A stretch of 64,000 bases of DNA from an uncultured Pseudomonadota bacterium. GTDB taxonomy: Bacteria; Pseudomonadota; Alphaproteobacteria; UBA9219. The notes beneath the pieces were generated by a model that was not told the origin of the DNA, searched no databases, and worked only from the letters and a program-made list of their open reading frames with translations. The stretch is from NCBI GenBank assembly GCA_903919315.1, contig CAIXHP010000008.1, forward strand, positions 41,714-105,713, written 5' to 3'. The stretch's first letter is position 1. Each line of letters starts with the position of its first letter. The position numbers and the translations under genes were made by a program. Positions 33,319-42,655 of this stretch are shown here, piece after piece.

Positions 33319-33828
33319 ATGAAAATATCCTTAGGCGATCTGGTGCGGAAGGCGACGGCGATGCCGTATTCCGCCCTCGTGATTTTGGCGGCGTCTGCGG
33401 CGGCTTTGGCGGCGGCGTTCACGCTTCAATATGTTCTCGATGTTCAGCCCTGCGCTTTGTGCCTGATGCAGCGGGTGCCTTTGTGGGTGGCGGTGACGCT
33501 GGCGGCGCTGGCGCTCATGGCGCGGCCCTATGGCAAGGCGGCGCGGGCGTTGTTGGGGCTTTGCGCGGCGGTGTTTGTCGTGGGCGCGGCGGTGGCGTTT
33601 TTTCATACGGGGGTCGAGCAGCATTGGTGGCTCGGCACGTCGGGTTGCGCGCTGAAACCCCTTGGCGGAGCCGATCCGGAAAGCTTGCGCGAACAGTTGT
33701 TGTCCACGGTCGTGGCGCGGTGCGACGAGGTCAGCTGGACGTTCCTCGGCTTGTCGATCGCGAATTGGAACATTCCGTTTTCGCTGGCGCTGGCCGGGTT
33801 GGCGGCGACGGCGGCGCGGCGCGGTTAG
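33319..33828 (+). CDS. dsbB: DsbB-family disulfide bond formation protein
   Basis: 169 residues with four hydrophobic segments. The first redox pair is CALC in VQPCALCLMQRVPLW; the second is the periplasmic SGC...ARCDEVSW pair. It reoxidises a DsbA-type oxidase and passes electrons to ubiquinone. It sits one base before coq7, a pairing common in alphaproteobacteria that links a quinone user to quinone synthesis. Confidence 0.9.
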   Translation: MKISLGDLVRKATAMPYSALVILAASAAALAAAFTLQYVLDVQPCALCLMQRVPLWVAVTLAALALMARPYGKAARALLGLCAAVFVVGAAVAFFHTGVEQHWWLGTSGCALKPLGGADPESLREQLLSTVVARCDEVSWTFLGLSIANWNIPFSLALAGLAATAARRG

Positions 33829-33829
33829 G

Positions 33830-34387
33830 ATGAACAAGCGGCCCTCACGCCGCCGTTTGCCGGGCGAGCCGGACACAGAGGCCGTGTTGGCGCGGATCGT
33901 GCGCGTCGATCACGCGGGCGAGTTCGGCGCGACGCGGATTTACGCGGGGCAACTGGCGGTTTTGGGCGACAGCAAGGTCGGGCCTGTCCTGCGCCGCATG
34001 GCGCGGCAGGAAGCCGCGCATCTGGCCGCGTTCGAAGACCAGTTGGCCCGGCGGCGCGTGCGTCCCACCGCGCTGCAACCTTTGTGGAACGTCGCGGGCT
34101 ATGCCTTGGGGGCCGGAACGGCGCTGTTGGGCGAAAAAGCGGCGATGGCCTGCACCGTCGCGGTCGAACAGGTGATCGACGCGCATTATGGCCAACAACT
34201 GGAACGCTTGGCCGACGAGGACGAAGCGGCGCTGCGCCAGATGATCGCCCAATTCCGCGCGGAGGAAGCCGAACACAAAGCCACCGGCCTCGCCCACGGC
34301 GCGGAAACCGCCCCGCACTACCCCCTGCTCAGCGCGTTGATCCGCGCTGGGACAAAAACGGCGATTTGGTTGTCGGAGCGGGTTTAG
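33830..34387 (+). CDS. coq7: Demethoxyubiquinone hydroxylase Coq7
   Basis: 185 residues starting MNKRPSRRRLPGEPDTEAVL at ATG 33830; the frame upstream is open only because of dsbB. Di-iron ligands are visible in the repeated helices: VDHAGEFGATRIYAGQ, RQEAAHLAAFEDQ, VAVEQVIDAHYGQQ and EEAEHKATG. It hydroxylates C6 of the ubiquinone ring. It is almost contiguous with dsbB and ends before a hairpin repeat. Confidence 0.93.
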   Translation: MNKRPSRRRLPGEPDTEAVLARIVRVDHAGEFGATRIYAGQLAVLGDSKVGPVLRRMARQEAAHLAAFEDQLARRRVRPTALQPLWNVAGYALGAGTALLGEKAAMACTVAVEQVIDAHYGQQLERLADEDEAALRQMIAQFRAEEAEHKATGLAHGAETAPHYPLLSALIRAGTKTAIWLSERV

Positions 34388-34426
34388 CCGACCGGGATAG
34401 CGGCGATTTTCGTTAAGAGCGGGAAG

Positions 34427-34453
34427 TTTCCCCTCCCCACGAGGGGGAGGGGA
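34427..34453. repeat. Hairpin repeat after coq7
   Basis: CCCCTCCCC-ACGA-GGGGGAGGGG; a member of the dispersed family at the end of coq7, where it may also act as a terminator. It marks the border of the restriction-modification gene. Confidence 0.7.
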
Positions 34454-34500
34454 AGCGCGCTGTCGGCCCCGTCTCTTTTTGGTCGGTTATGTGCGGGGGG

Positions 34501-37500
34501 TTACGGTTCCTCCCCCTGCAGGGGTGGGAGGAAGGGGGTTTGGTCGATGGCGGTCATGATTTTGTCGGTGTGGGTCAGGGCGACGATGAGGCGTTGCCAG
34601 TGGCGGAGGTCGTCGCTGGAGAGGCGGCGGCCTTTGCGGTCTTTCAGCCATTTTTGGGCGGGTTGATAGCCGCCGATGTAAAACGTCCACGCGATGAGCG
34701 GCACATGGTCGAAATGCTGGGTCGGGTTGATCCAGACGCGGCCAAGGCCGGGTTTGTCCTTGGACTCTTCCCAGCGCGGCGCGACGACTTCATGATCGCC
34801 GCCTATCGGATACGTCGTGATGAGCGTGTCCAGCGCGGGGCTTTGCATCAGATGGAGTTCGCGCAATGCGCCGCCCTGCGCCGCCAAGGCGTGAAAGACC
34901 TTTTTGCCGTTCGGATAGGGGATGCGGGGAAAATCGGATTTCAGGAATTCGGCGTAACGCCGCCGATAGGCGCGGCTGTGCAACACGGCATAGATATAGT
35001 CGAACAAGCTTTGCGGTTGAAGGTCGGGAACGATCTTTTGCAGGGCTTTGTAGATTTTGGGGTCGAGGTTGGGGCGTCGTTCTTCAACGTCACCGAGGAC
35101 GTTTTCGTAGAGATAAAGGGGGAAAACGTTCGAACCATCTTTGATTTCCACAAAGACTGCTGGCGCGACAAGCTTGGTCGCTATGGCGTGTTGCCAAGAA
35201 ATTGCTTTGGTTTGTCGCACGACGTGGAGACACAAATTGTCCCGCCCGACCACATGCTGCAACAATTCGCGGCGCGGGTAGTCCATGGCGGCATAGCTGA
35301 AATAGCAGGCGCGGTTGTCGAAGGGTCTGTAGGCGCATTCAATTATTGGCAGAGTCCAATCCGGGTCGGCCTTCACGTCTTTCCGCGCCTTTTCCAATTG
35401 CCAATCCCTGTTGTCGGCAAGGCCGTATTTTCTTCGTAACTCATCGTCCGTGAGGGAGTCGTTCCGCAAATCTTCGATGCGGCGGCGCATGGTGTCGCGC
35501 TCGAAATCTACGGCGAAATCATCGCGGTGGCTTTGAAAGCCGAGCACATTGGTTTTCATGATCTCGGATACACGCGGCCAAGCCTGATACTCGGCCAACA
35601 GGCGTTCATCGCGAGGCAGCAGCATGAAAAGCGGCGCGGACGGCCGCACCACCTGAAAGTCAATGCCGTTCAGGCGTTGTTTCTGCAAATACGCATATTT
35701 GCTGTCCCTGTTGCCCCACACATCCTTGTGATGAACTTTGGCCAGCGCTTTGCTTTTTGCGCCGGTGGCCGTTTTCTTGACGGCGACGATGATGGCCACG
35801 CCTTGCTGAATGTCAAAGACGTTCTTGTCGGCGGAGCCATCGGGCGCGGTTTCCTTTTTCTTGGCGTTGCCGTGAAGATCAAGGATGAAAATTTCATCGA
35901 ATGTATGCAGCAGATGCCAGCGCATGCCCCTGAACGTCGGGTTGTCCAAATAGGAATGGTTGGTGATATAGGCCAGAACGCCTTCGCCGTTCTTTTCGAC
36001 GTAATATTCGCCAAGCCGAATGAACTTCACATAATCGTCGTTCAGCCATTTGCCGTTTTTTTCTTGCAGCTTTTGCTTGCCGCCCGGTTCTTTCTTATAG
36101 GCATCCAACAGGCCTTGGATCCAGGCTCCGTTGTTCGACGAATGGCCGCTGTAAGGCGGGTTCCCGAACGCCACCATGATCGGCATGTCTTTTTTGATGC
36201 GGCTGGCTTCGTTCGCTTCGCGGGACAGCCAGTTGGCGAACAACGTGCCGGTGTCGGGGTGGTGTTCTTCGAGGCTGTTGGTCAAATAGACGCTGAGGCG
36301 CGGCGGATTGGCGGATTTTGACGGGCGATAACCCGTCTCGTTCAACAGCAAGTCCAATTTCATGTGGCACATGGCATAGGATGCCATCAACAATTCAAAA
36401 CCATGCAGACGCGGCAGCAAATGCCGCTCGACATAGCCGCTCCACATGCCTTCCTGCCCCTTGAAACGGGCGTAAAGCTGTTTGACCACTTCGGCCAGAA
36501 AGGTTCCGGTGCCGGTGGCCACGTCCAGCAACTGGACTTTGTGCACCTGCTGCTTGATCTTGGTCGTCTTGCCTTTGGCGTGTGCGTCGACTTCGATTTC
36601 GACCATGCCTGTGTGCGCCAGACCGTCTTTCAATCCGAACTGGTCTTTCAACACGTCGTCAATGGCGCGAACGATGAACTGCACCACAGGCTCTGGCGTG
36701 TACCAGACACCGCGCGCTTTTCGCAGCGTCGGGTCGTACGCCGCCAGAAACGTTTCGTAGAAATGCAGCATGGGGTCGCTTTGCCCTGTGCTGACCCCAA
36801 AATCCTTAAGAATTGCCTGCAAATCAGCGGCGCGGTACACTTCGCAAAGGGCATCGACGATCCAGACCACCCGGTCGTCCAGATCGGGGCCCGCGACATA
36901 ATGAAACAACTGCCGCAGGAACGGGTTGGATTTCGGGATGAGGGTCAGGGCTTCGGCACGCGAGAAATCCGCCACCGTTTCGTCATGCAACCGCGCCGTG
37001 AACAGGCCATAGGCGATCGTTTGGGCGTACACATCCGCGAACTGCGCCGCGTCCATATCGTGCATCAGGACGGTTTGAAACGCCGTCAACTGATCTTTCA
37101 GGCTGCTTTCGCCCGCGCTTTCGTCGGTCACGGCCTTAAAGAACACGTCGCGCATTAATGCCGATTTTCGCGCCATCATTTCGGCTAGCTTGCGCGCCGA
37201 TTTAATCGTCTGCCCCTGAAACGCCGCGAAATCCATGAACAGGGCTTGCAGACGGGCGAAGTTTTCCGGCTTGGCCGCAAGGCCGCCGTCGATGATTTCC
37301 GCTATGCGGATGGTTTCGACCTTTTGCCCGTTCAGAAAAAAGCGGAATTCGATGTAATCCGTCAGGACGATGTTATCGAGCGATTCCGTATAGCGTTTCC
37401 ATTGGTCGTCGTCTTTGCCGCCGCGCTCGACGCGATCCAGATCAACGCCGATGTCCTTGGCTTCGATATAGCCGATGTCGATTTTTCGGCGCGTCAGGAT

Positions 37501-37662
37501 GTAATCCGGTGCGCCGCACCGCTGCCGCTTTGGCTCGTTCGTGACCTGAACGTCCTTTAACAGGCGCGTCAGGCAGACTTGCAACGCGGAACGATAGCTG
37601 TGCTCCGTCGCCTTTCCGGCGCGATAGAGGGCGGCGACTTCGTGGAGATAGGCCGTGAACAT
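34501..37662 (-). CDS. Type ISP-like single-chain restriction-modification enzyme (no helicase)
   Basis: 1053 residues. The N-terminal nuclease-like part has PD (52-53) and E67-A-K69 in APDYILTRRKIDIGYIEAKD, a PD-(D/E)xK arrangement. The central N6-adenine methyltransferase has motif I LLDVATGTGTFLAE (378-390) and catalytic motif NPPYSGHSSNNGAW (501 on). The C-terminal part (CYFSYAAMDYPRRELLQHVV, GVLHSRAYRRRYAEFL-like) resembles the type ISP target-recognition domain. The Superfamily 2 helicase of full type ISP enzymes such as LlaBIII is absent. It is a defence gene beside tRNA-Gly, a common island site. It is monocistronic. Confidence 0.85.
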   Translation of the reverse strand: MFTAYLHEVAALYRAGKATEHSYRSALQVCLTRLLKDVQVTNEPKRQRCGAPDYILTRRKIDIGYIEAKDIGVDLDRVERGGKDDDQWKRYTESLDNIVLTDYIEFRFFLNGQKVETIRIAEIIDGGLAAKPENFARLQALFMDFAAFQGQTIKSARKLAEMMARKSALMRDVFFKAVTDESAGESSLKDQLTAFQTVLMHDMDAAQFADVYAQTIAYGLFTARLHDETVADFSRAEALTLIPKSNPFLRQLFHYVAGPDLDDRVVWIVDALCEVYRAADLQAILKDFGVSTGQSDPMLHFYETFLAAYDPTLRKARGVWYTPEPVVQFIVRAIDDVLKDQFGLKDGLAHTGMVEIEVDAHAKGKTTKIKQQVHKVQLLDVATGTGTFLAEVVKQLYARFKGQEGMWSGYVERHLLPRLHGFELLMASYAMCHMKLDLLLNETGYRPSKSANPPRLSVYLTNSLEEHHPDTGTLFANWLSREANEASRIKKDMPIMVAFGNPPYSGHSSNNGAWIQGLLDAYKKEPGGKQKLQEKNGKWLNDDYVKFIRLGEYYVEKNGEGVLAYITNHSYLDNPTFRGMRWHLLHTFDEIFILDLHGNAKKKETAPDGSADKNVFDIQQGVAIIVAVKKTATGAKSKALAKVHHKDVWGNRDSKYAYLQKQRLNGIDFQVVRPSAPLFMLLPRDERLLAEYQAWPRVSEIMKTNVLGFQSHRDDFAVDFERDTMRRRIEDLRNDSLTDDELRRKYGLADNRDWQLEKARKDVKADPDWTLPIIECAYRPFDNRACYFSYAAMDYPRRELLQHVVGRDNLCLHVVRQTKAISWQHAIATKLVAPAVFVEIKDGSNVFPLYLYENVLGDVEERRPNLDPKIYKALQKIVPDLQPQSLFDYIYAVLHSRAYRRRYAEFLKSDFPRIPYPNGKKVFHALAAQGGALRELHLMQSPALDTLITTYPIGGDHEVVAPRWEESKDKPGLGRVWINPTQHFDHVPLIAWTFYIGGYQPAQKWLKDRKGRRLSSDDLRHWQRLIVALTHTDKIMTAIDQTPFLPPLQGEEP

Positions 37663-37751
37663 GATTTTTTAAGCGGCTGGGGAAGGGGCGCGGCAGTTTG
37701 TCACGCTCTGGGGGGCTTGTGAACCACCTAATCCCGCCTTTGCAGGGAAAT

Positions 37752-37825
37752 TGGAGCGGGTGAAGGGAATCGAACCCTCGTCGTAAGCTTGGGAAGCTTC
37801 TGCTCTACCATTGAGCTACACCCGC
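37752..37825 (-). tRNA. tRNA-Gly, anticodon CCC
   Basis: Minus strand reads GCGGGTG acceptor arm, GCTC-AATGGTA-GAGC D arm, anticodon loop TTCCCAA, T arm GAGGG-TTCGATT-CCCTT, CACCCGC and T-CCA. 74 bases with encoded CCA. The anticodon is CCC. Position 27-43 is a G-A mismatch; all other stems pair. It flanks the restriction-modification gene. Confidence 0.95.
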
Positions 37826-37893
37826 AGGCGGGGGGAGATTAGCAAGGCTGGTCGCCCGTTGCAATTGTCGTGCGAGGCGGGCAGGCTGGGGGG

Positions 37894-38289
37894 ATGAGTT
37901 ATGTGGCGACCACCCGGAATATCCGCGTCACCGTGCGTCCGACCTATCTTGAGGATCAGTCGGCGCCAAAGGACGGTCATTTCGTTTGGGCCTATCAGGT
38001 GAAGATCGAGAATTTGGGGCAGGAAACCGTGACCCTACGCAGCCGCCATTGGCGCATCACTGACGCGCGGGGAGAGCTGCGCGAGGTGCGCGGGCCGGGC
38101 GTTATCGGCGAGCAGCCGACCTTGGAGCCGGGCGATAGTTACGAATACACCAGCGGCACGCCGCTCCCTACGCCTTCCGGCATCATGGCGGGCAGCTATC
38201 AGATGGAAAACGAGCGCGGGGAATCGTTCGACGTCGAAATCCCCGCCTTCTCGCTCGACAGCCCCCATCAGCCGGTGCGGCTGAACTGA
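37894..38289 (+). CDS. apaG: ApaG family protein
   Basis: 131 residues from ATG 37894 (an upstream GTG-type start is unlikely). The ApaG/DUF525 fold is clear: VTVRPTYLEDQSAP, FVWAYQVKIENLGQETVTLR, SRHWRITDARGELREVRGPG, VIGEQPTLEPGDSYEYTSGT and MAGSYQMENERGESFDVEIP. This fibronectin-III-like family is linked to Ap4A metabolism or DNA repair, and its biochemical role is not settled. Confidence 0.93.
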   Translation: MSYVATTRNIRVTVRPTYLEDQSAPKDGHFVWAYQVKIENLGQETVTLRSRHWRITDARGELREVRGPGVIGEQPTLEPGDSYEYTSGTPLPTPSGIMAGSYQMENERGESFDVEIPAFSLDSPHQPVRLN

Positions 38290-38717
38290 GGGGGGGGTAT
38301 CTGTGGTGGCGTGGCGCTGGGCGGGCGCGGAAAGGGGGCCCCTCCGAGGGCGGTGTGGCGGCGGCCTATTTCCATCAGAACCTGTTCGAAGGCACATCTG
38401 CTGCTTTCTTTATATCCGAACCGGTCGACAACACATAGCTCTGCGGCAGCGATTCTGAGGCATACTCCGCGGTGGCGTAAAAGGGCATCCTCACCAAAAC
38501 AATTGGGGTTGGCCCAGGCTTCGTACCAGCTGAGTCTGTTGGTTAGTGGATAGGGGAGCGTGCCGTGGAGGGCTCTCCTTGTGCCCCTGAGAAGTGCATT
38601 CAAAGGTCCTTGACGTTCCACAAACCATGATGCCGCACGCATCCATATCCTGTAACGTGCTTCGAATCCTGATTCTAAAGCTGGTGAGCTCATTCTGTTG
38701 GTCATGACAATACTCAT
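38268..38717 (-). CDS. Doubtful small open frame
   Basis: 149 codons opening MSIVMTNRMSSPALESGFEA. The residues are plausible (HGTLPYPLTNRLSWYEAWAN), but the ribosome site is weak, the C-terminus overlaps apaG by 22 bases, and nothing is recognised. Composition is more AT-rich than the neighbours. It could be a real orphan gene or noncoding DNA. Confidence 0.35.
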   Translation of the reverse strand: MSIVMTNRMSSPALESGFEARYRIWMRAASWFVERQGPLNALLRGTRRALHGTLPYPLTNRLSWYEAWANPNCFGEDALLRHRGVCLRIAAAELCVVDRFGYKESSRCAFEQVLMEIGRRHTALGGAPFPRPPSATPPQIPPPQFSRTG

Positions 38718-38913
38718 TCGTCAAAATAAAGTTTCGTTGAATTGGTTAGGCAAAACCTTGTCTCAGTCTATCTTGGACTATTTTATCATATTGGACTTGC
38801 TGCGCAACCTTTTAATGGGGTCTTAAAGCCGTGTTAACCATGAATAGGGCTAAAATAGCGTCGATCCGGTGGCCGTGGGGTTGCCGGTTGCCCTTGCGTT
38901 CGTAAAGCTGTCC
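38290..38913. other. Intergenic region before motA
   Basis: About 620 bases between apaG and motA, more AT-rich than average towards its 3' end. Apart from the doubtful minus-strand frame, no RNA gene or repeat was recognised. It must carry the motA promoter, but no clear sigma signature could be picked by eye. Confidence 0.4.
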
Positions 38914-39783
38914 ATGAATTTTATTGTCGGCACCGTCGTCGTTATCGCCTGCACCATGGGCGGCTACATCCTGCAGGGTGGCCACATGGAAGTGCTGGTG
39001 CGTGCCGCGCCGCTGGAAATCGTCATCATGGGCGGCACCGTCGCGGGCGGTTTCATCATCGCCAATCCTAAGGTGGTTTTGGGGCGGACTCTGCGCGGCC
39101 TTAAGATGCTGCTGCAAAAGCCGCGCTACAACAAAGCTTCCTACATCGAGCTGCTGTCGATGATGTATCAGGTGTTCAAGCTGGCCAAAACCAAGGGCAT
39201 GCTGTCGCTGGAATCGCACATCGAGAATCCGCACGAAAGCTCGATTTTCAATGCGTTCCCCGGCTTTCTTAAACAACATCACGCGGTGGAATTTTTCTGC
39301 GACTATGTGCGCCTCATCACCCTCGGTTCCGACAAGCCTTATGAGCTGGAGGCGTTGATGGAGGAAGAAATCGAAGTGCATCATACCGAGGACAACTCGA
39401 TCGTCTCCGCCGTCCAGAACGTTGCGGACGGCTTGCCCGCCATCGGCATCGTCGCCGCCGTGTTGGGCGTTATCCATACCATGGGTTCCATCACCGAGCC
39501 TCCCGAAGTGCTGGGGCGTTTGATCGGCGGCGCGCTGGTCGGTACGTTTATGGGGGTGTGGATCGCCTATGGCTTCGTCGGCCCTATGGGCAATTCTTTG
39601 CGCCAGACTCTCGAGGCCGAGGCCAAGTATTTTCAATGCCTCAAGATCGGCCTTCTCGCCCATTTGCAGGGGTTCGCGCCGTCGATTTCGATCGAATACG
39701 CGCGCAAGACTCTGCTGACCGACGTGCGGCCCAGCTTTATCGAGGTTGAAGAGGCGACGCAGTCGCTTGCAGCGCCGTCGTAG
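38914..39783 (+). CDS. motA: Flagellar motor stator protein MotA
   Basis: 289 residues from ATG 38914 (MNFIVGTVVVIACTMGGYI); a GTG 15 codons earlier is less likely. MotA family features: TM1 start GGYILQGG, cytoplasmic loop with LRGLKMLLQKPRYNKASYIE, LESHIENPHESSIFNAFPGF, and the conserved NVADGLPAIGIVAAVLGVIH followed by VLGRLIGGALVGTFMGVWIA. Forms the 5:2 stator with MotB, conducting protons to drive flagellar rotation. MotB follows after 79 bases. Confidence 0.95.
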   Translation: MNFIVGTVVVIACTMGGYILQGGHMEVLVRAAPLEIVIMGGTVAGGFIIANPKVVLGRTLRGLKMLLQKPRYNKASYIELLSMMYQVFKLAKTKGMLSLESHIENPHESSIFNAFPGFLKQHHAVEFFCDYVRLITLGSDKPYELEALMEEEIEVHHTEDNSIVSAVQNVADGLPAIGIVAAVLGVIHTMGSITEPPEVLGRLIGGALVGTFMGVWIAYGFVGPMGNSLRQTLEAEAKYFQCLKIGLLAHLQGFAPSISIEYARKTLLTDVRPSFIEVEEATQSLAAPS

Positions 39784-39862
39784 GGGAGGGGGCAGGATGA
39801 TCGCCATCTGCGCTCTTTGCCCCCATGTCGCGGCCTTTGCCGCTTTTCGCGTCTGACCGCCC

Positions 39863-40843
39863 ATGGCCGCCTCGCCGCAACAACCCGTCATCATCATCCG
39901 CCGCAAGAAAAAAGGCGGTCACGGCGGTGGCCATCATGGCGGCGCGTGGAAGGTGGCCTATGCCGACTTCGTCACCGCGATGATGTCGTTCTTTTTGCTG
40001 CTGTGGTTGCTTAACGTCACCACCGACAACCAGCGCAAGGGCATTGCCGACTATTTTGCTCCGGCCAGCATTTCCAAGTCGGAATCCGGCGCTGGCGGCG
40101 TGATGGGCGGCCAGACCATCACCGCAAGCGGCGCGCAAATTTCGGAAACGACACCGATCTCCAGCGACGACCGCACCATCCCCACTGTGGGCCGGGGCGA
40201 GGAGGGTGACGAAGACACGCGTGAGAAGAGCGACGGCACGGGTGAACCCGGAGCCAAGGAACCGGCTGTGAAACTGACGCCGGAACAGGAAGCGGCAGCG
40301 TTGTCCAGCGCCATCAAGAACGAGGAAGAGCATTTCAAGGAAGCCGAGAGTTTGTTGAAGCAAGCCATTCAGGCCGCGCCGGAACTACGCGCCTTCGCCA
40401 ATCAGATTCTGGTGGACCGCACGCCAGAAGGGTTGCGCATTCAACTGATCGATCGCGACAAATTTTCGATGTTTCCGTCGGGCGGCTCGGTGCCCTATGA
40501 GGCTGCGCGCGATTTGCTGCGGATGGTCGGCAAGGTGATCGGGCGGCTGCCCAACCAGATTACCGTCACCGGCCATACGGACAGTTCGCCGTTTTCCGCC
40601 GGATCGCGGCGCGACAACTGGAGCCTGTCGAGCGAGCGCGCCAACGTCAGTCGCACCGAGCTGGTCGTTGGCGGTGTCGATGATCGCCGCATCGCGCGTG
40701 TCGTCGGCATGGCTGACCGCGATCCGTTGATTCCCGAAGATCCGAAAGATGCCAAGAACCGCCGTATCAGCATTGTCTTGCTGCGCCAAAGCCACTTGCC
40801 GCCGGATCTGCAACCGCCGTCTGCGGCTCCCGTCGCGCCCTGA
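39863..40843 (+). CDS. motB: Flagellar motor stator protein MotB
   Basis: 326 residues. Basic N-terminus (IIIRRKKKGGHGGGHHGGAW), then the TM helix VAYADFVTAMMSFFLLLWLL with the proton-binding Asp, a flexible acidic linker, and a C-terminal OmpA-like peptidoglycan-binding domain (ITVTGHTDSSPFSAGSRRDN, WSLSSERANVSRTELVVGGV, PKDAKNRRISIVL). It anchors the stator to the cell wall. Forms an operon with motA. It converges on the proline-rich gene. Confidence 0.95.
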   Translation: MAASPQQPVIIIRRKKKGGHGGGHHGGAWKVAYADFVTAMMSFFLLLWLLNVTTDNQRKGIADYFAPASISKSESGAGGVMGGQTITASGAQISETTPISSDDRTIPTVGRGEEGDEDTREKSDGTGEPGAKEPAVKLTPEQEAAALSSAIKNEEEHFKEAESLLKQAIQAAPELRAFANQILVDRTPEGLRIQLIDRDKFSMFPSGGSVPYEAARDLLRMVGKVIGRLPNQITVTGHTDSSPFSAGSRRDNWSLSSERANVSRTELVVGGVDDRRIARVVGMADRDPLIPEDPKDAKNRRISIVLLRQSHLPPDLQPPSAAPVAP

Positions 40844-40846
40844 GCT

Positions 40847-42256
40847 TTACGGCGACGTGTTCTTTGTCGGCGGCGGGGCGGCGCTTGGCGTGCTCATCAG
40901 CGGTTTGGGTGTGTCGGGTTTGGCGTTCAGGATGCTGTTGGATCCCGCCATGAAATTCAGCTTGTTGTCGAGGCCCAACTCGGCGATGGCGGCTTGCAGC
41001 GCGGTCAGCGTCTGGCGGTCGCCTTCGATGGCGGCGAGCTGCTGTTTCCTCAGCGTCGTGAGGGCAGCGCAGGCATCCGGCGTGAGCGCCTTGGTCGTTG
41101 CGGCGGTTGCGGCGGCGGGTTGGTCGGGTGTTTTCGTTTTGGCGGCCGTTCTTTTCTTTGTCGCGGGCCCGCCGGGGATCGGGACGACTCCCGCGTCCGG
41201 CATTCTGGCCAAACGGACGTTCAGGGGCTGATTTCCGCCGTTTGCGCTGTCTTTGGCCAGATTCGCCATGGCGGATTTGACATCCATCCAGTTGACGTTG
41301 TTCAGCGCCATCTCGGGATTCGTCGCGAAATTCGTGAGGCGGGCAACGGAGAGTCTGTCCGTCGCCTCCGTTCCGGCGAGACTGCCGTACGCGCCGAGGC
41401 CCAGTCCGGGCATGATGGGCAGATTGAGCGGGCGGCTGGGCGGCGCGGGTGTCAATTCGACGACCGACTTCGGCGCGGGCGGCTCGACCACTGGCGCGGG
41501 CAGCGTCGGCTGTGGGAAGATCGGCGCGGCGTTGCCTAACAGCTGCGCGTTGAGCGTCCACGCCGCGTTGTCGTCGTCGGCGGTGAAGCGAACGCGGGCG
41601 TTGTAGCCGCTGTCGCGCTTGGGCATGACGGCGAGTTTCAACGGACGGCTCGGCTCAGGCGGGGGCGGCTCGGCGACCGGCGCGGGCGGTGGCGGGGCCG
41701 GTTCGGGGAAGATCGGCGCGGCATCGCCCAGTAGCTGCGCGTTGAGCGCGTGGGAGGTCTCGTCGTCATCGGCCGTGGAACTGACGCTCATGTTGAACCC
41801 GCCGTTTCGCTTGGGCATGACGGGAAGATTCAGCGGACGGCGCGGCTCGACTTCTTTTTCCTTTGGCGCGGGAGGGGGGAAGATCGGCGGGGCATCACCC
41901 AGCAATTGCGCACTGAGCGCACGCACGGTGTCGTCGTCTTCGCCGTCGGTGGAATCGATGCTGATAAGGGGGCCGTCGCCGCGCATGGGCATGGTGGGAA
42001 GATTCAGCGGGCGGCTGGGTTCGGGAGGGGGAGGCTCTTCGACTTTGGGCGGCGGCGGTGGCGGAAAGCGCCGGTTCTTGTCGGCGAAATGCTCCAGCGA
42101 CATCCAGCCGGTGGTGTCGACGTTGAAAGGCGCAGACTCTTCCGCTTTGGCCGTCGCCGCCGCGAGGGCCAAAAGCCCGATGGTCAGCGCAGCGCGGCTC
42201 CGCCACTTCCCGGCAAGCGGGCGCGGCCCACGCGTCATTTTTGTCGGCGCTTTCAT
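40847..42256 (-). CDS. Secreted proline-rich protein with four tandem ~65-residue repeats
   Basis: 469 residues from ATG 42256; a start 17 codons earlier is possible. The signal peptide is around ALTIGLLALAAATAKA. The mature N-terminal ~320 residues consist of four repeats, each with PSRPLNLP-MP-R (or close), a short G/S segment, DDD(T/N), and AQLLG-AAPIFP. Between repeats lie Pro/Glu-rich spacers. The C-terminal ~130 residues are helical, with two Cys-containing segments (TPDACAALTTLRKQQLAAIE). No family was recognised. It lies head-to-head with nothing and is convergent with motB, so a link to motility is only positional. Confidence 0.7.
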   Translation of the reverse strand: MKAPTKMTRGPRPLAGKWRSRAALTIGLLALAAATAKAEESAPFNVDTTGWMSLEHFADKNRRFPPPPPPKVEEPPPPEPSRPLNLPTMPMRGDGPLISIDSTDGEDDDTVRALSAQLLGDAPPIFPPPAPKEKEVEPRRPLNLPVMPKRNGGFNMSVSSTADDDETSHALNAQLLGDAAPIFPEPAPPPPAPVAEPPPPEPSRPLKLAVMPKRDSGYNARVRFTADDDNAAWTLNAQLLGNAAPIFPQPTLPAPVVEPPAPKSVVELTPAPPSRPLNLPIMPGLGLGAYGSLAGTEATDRLSVARLTNFATNPEMALNNVNWMDVKSAMANLAKDSANGGNQPLNVRLARMPDAGVVPIPGGPATKKRTAAKTKTPDQPAAATAATTKALTPDACAALTTLRKQQLAAIEGDRQTLTALQAAIAELGLDNKLNFMAGSNSILNAKPDTPKPLMSTPSAAPPPTKNTSP

Positions 42257-42655
42257 GGCGTTAGGTCTGAACGTCTCCGTTGGGGCCAAGGGCCACCCTT
42301 TGTTCATGCTAAGACAGGGAAGACTAACAAATACTAAAGGGCGAAAATAACTCTATTTTGCCTTTTTTCGTTCCGCACGCGATAAGGCGACATGATGATG
42401 CGCCGCAGCGGCACTACCTGAGCTTGCAGAAAAGATAATTTTCCATCAATAGGATAAAGTGCCTTTTTTGTCCTAAATGGCAGAAGAATGGAGGGGGCGC
42501 GGGTCGTGAGGATGGGGCGCGAATGACCGAAAAAGGGCAATCGTCCCTATATTTCAAGGGTTGTTTCGGTGTCGTGAGGTTTAAATTCACATTGTTTGCG
42601 ACGTTAAATTTAGCTAAGTAACAAAAATCGTCCCCTATTGGTATGAGGTAGGTCC
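42257..42655. other. AT-rich leader region upstream of the cold-shock gene
   Basis: About 400 bases between divergent genes, clearly AT-rich near 42350-42480 and 42560-42640. A long structured 5' leader is common for cold-shock genes, but no cold box could be assigned with confidence. No small reading frame is convincing. Confidence 0.4.
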
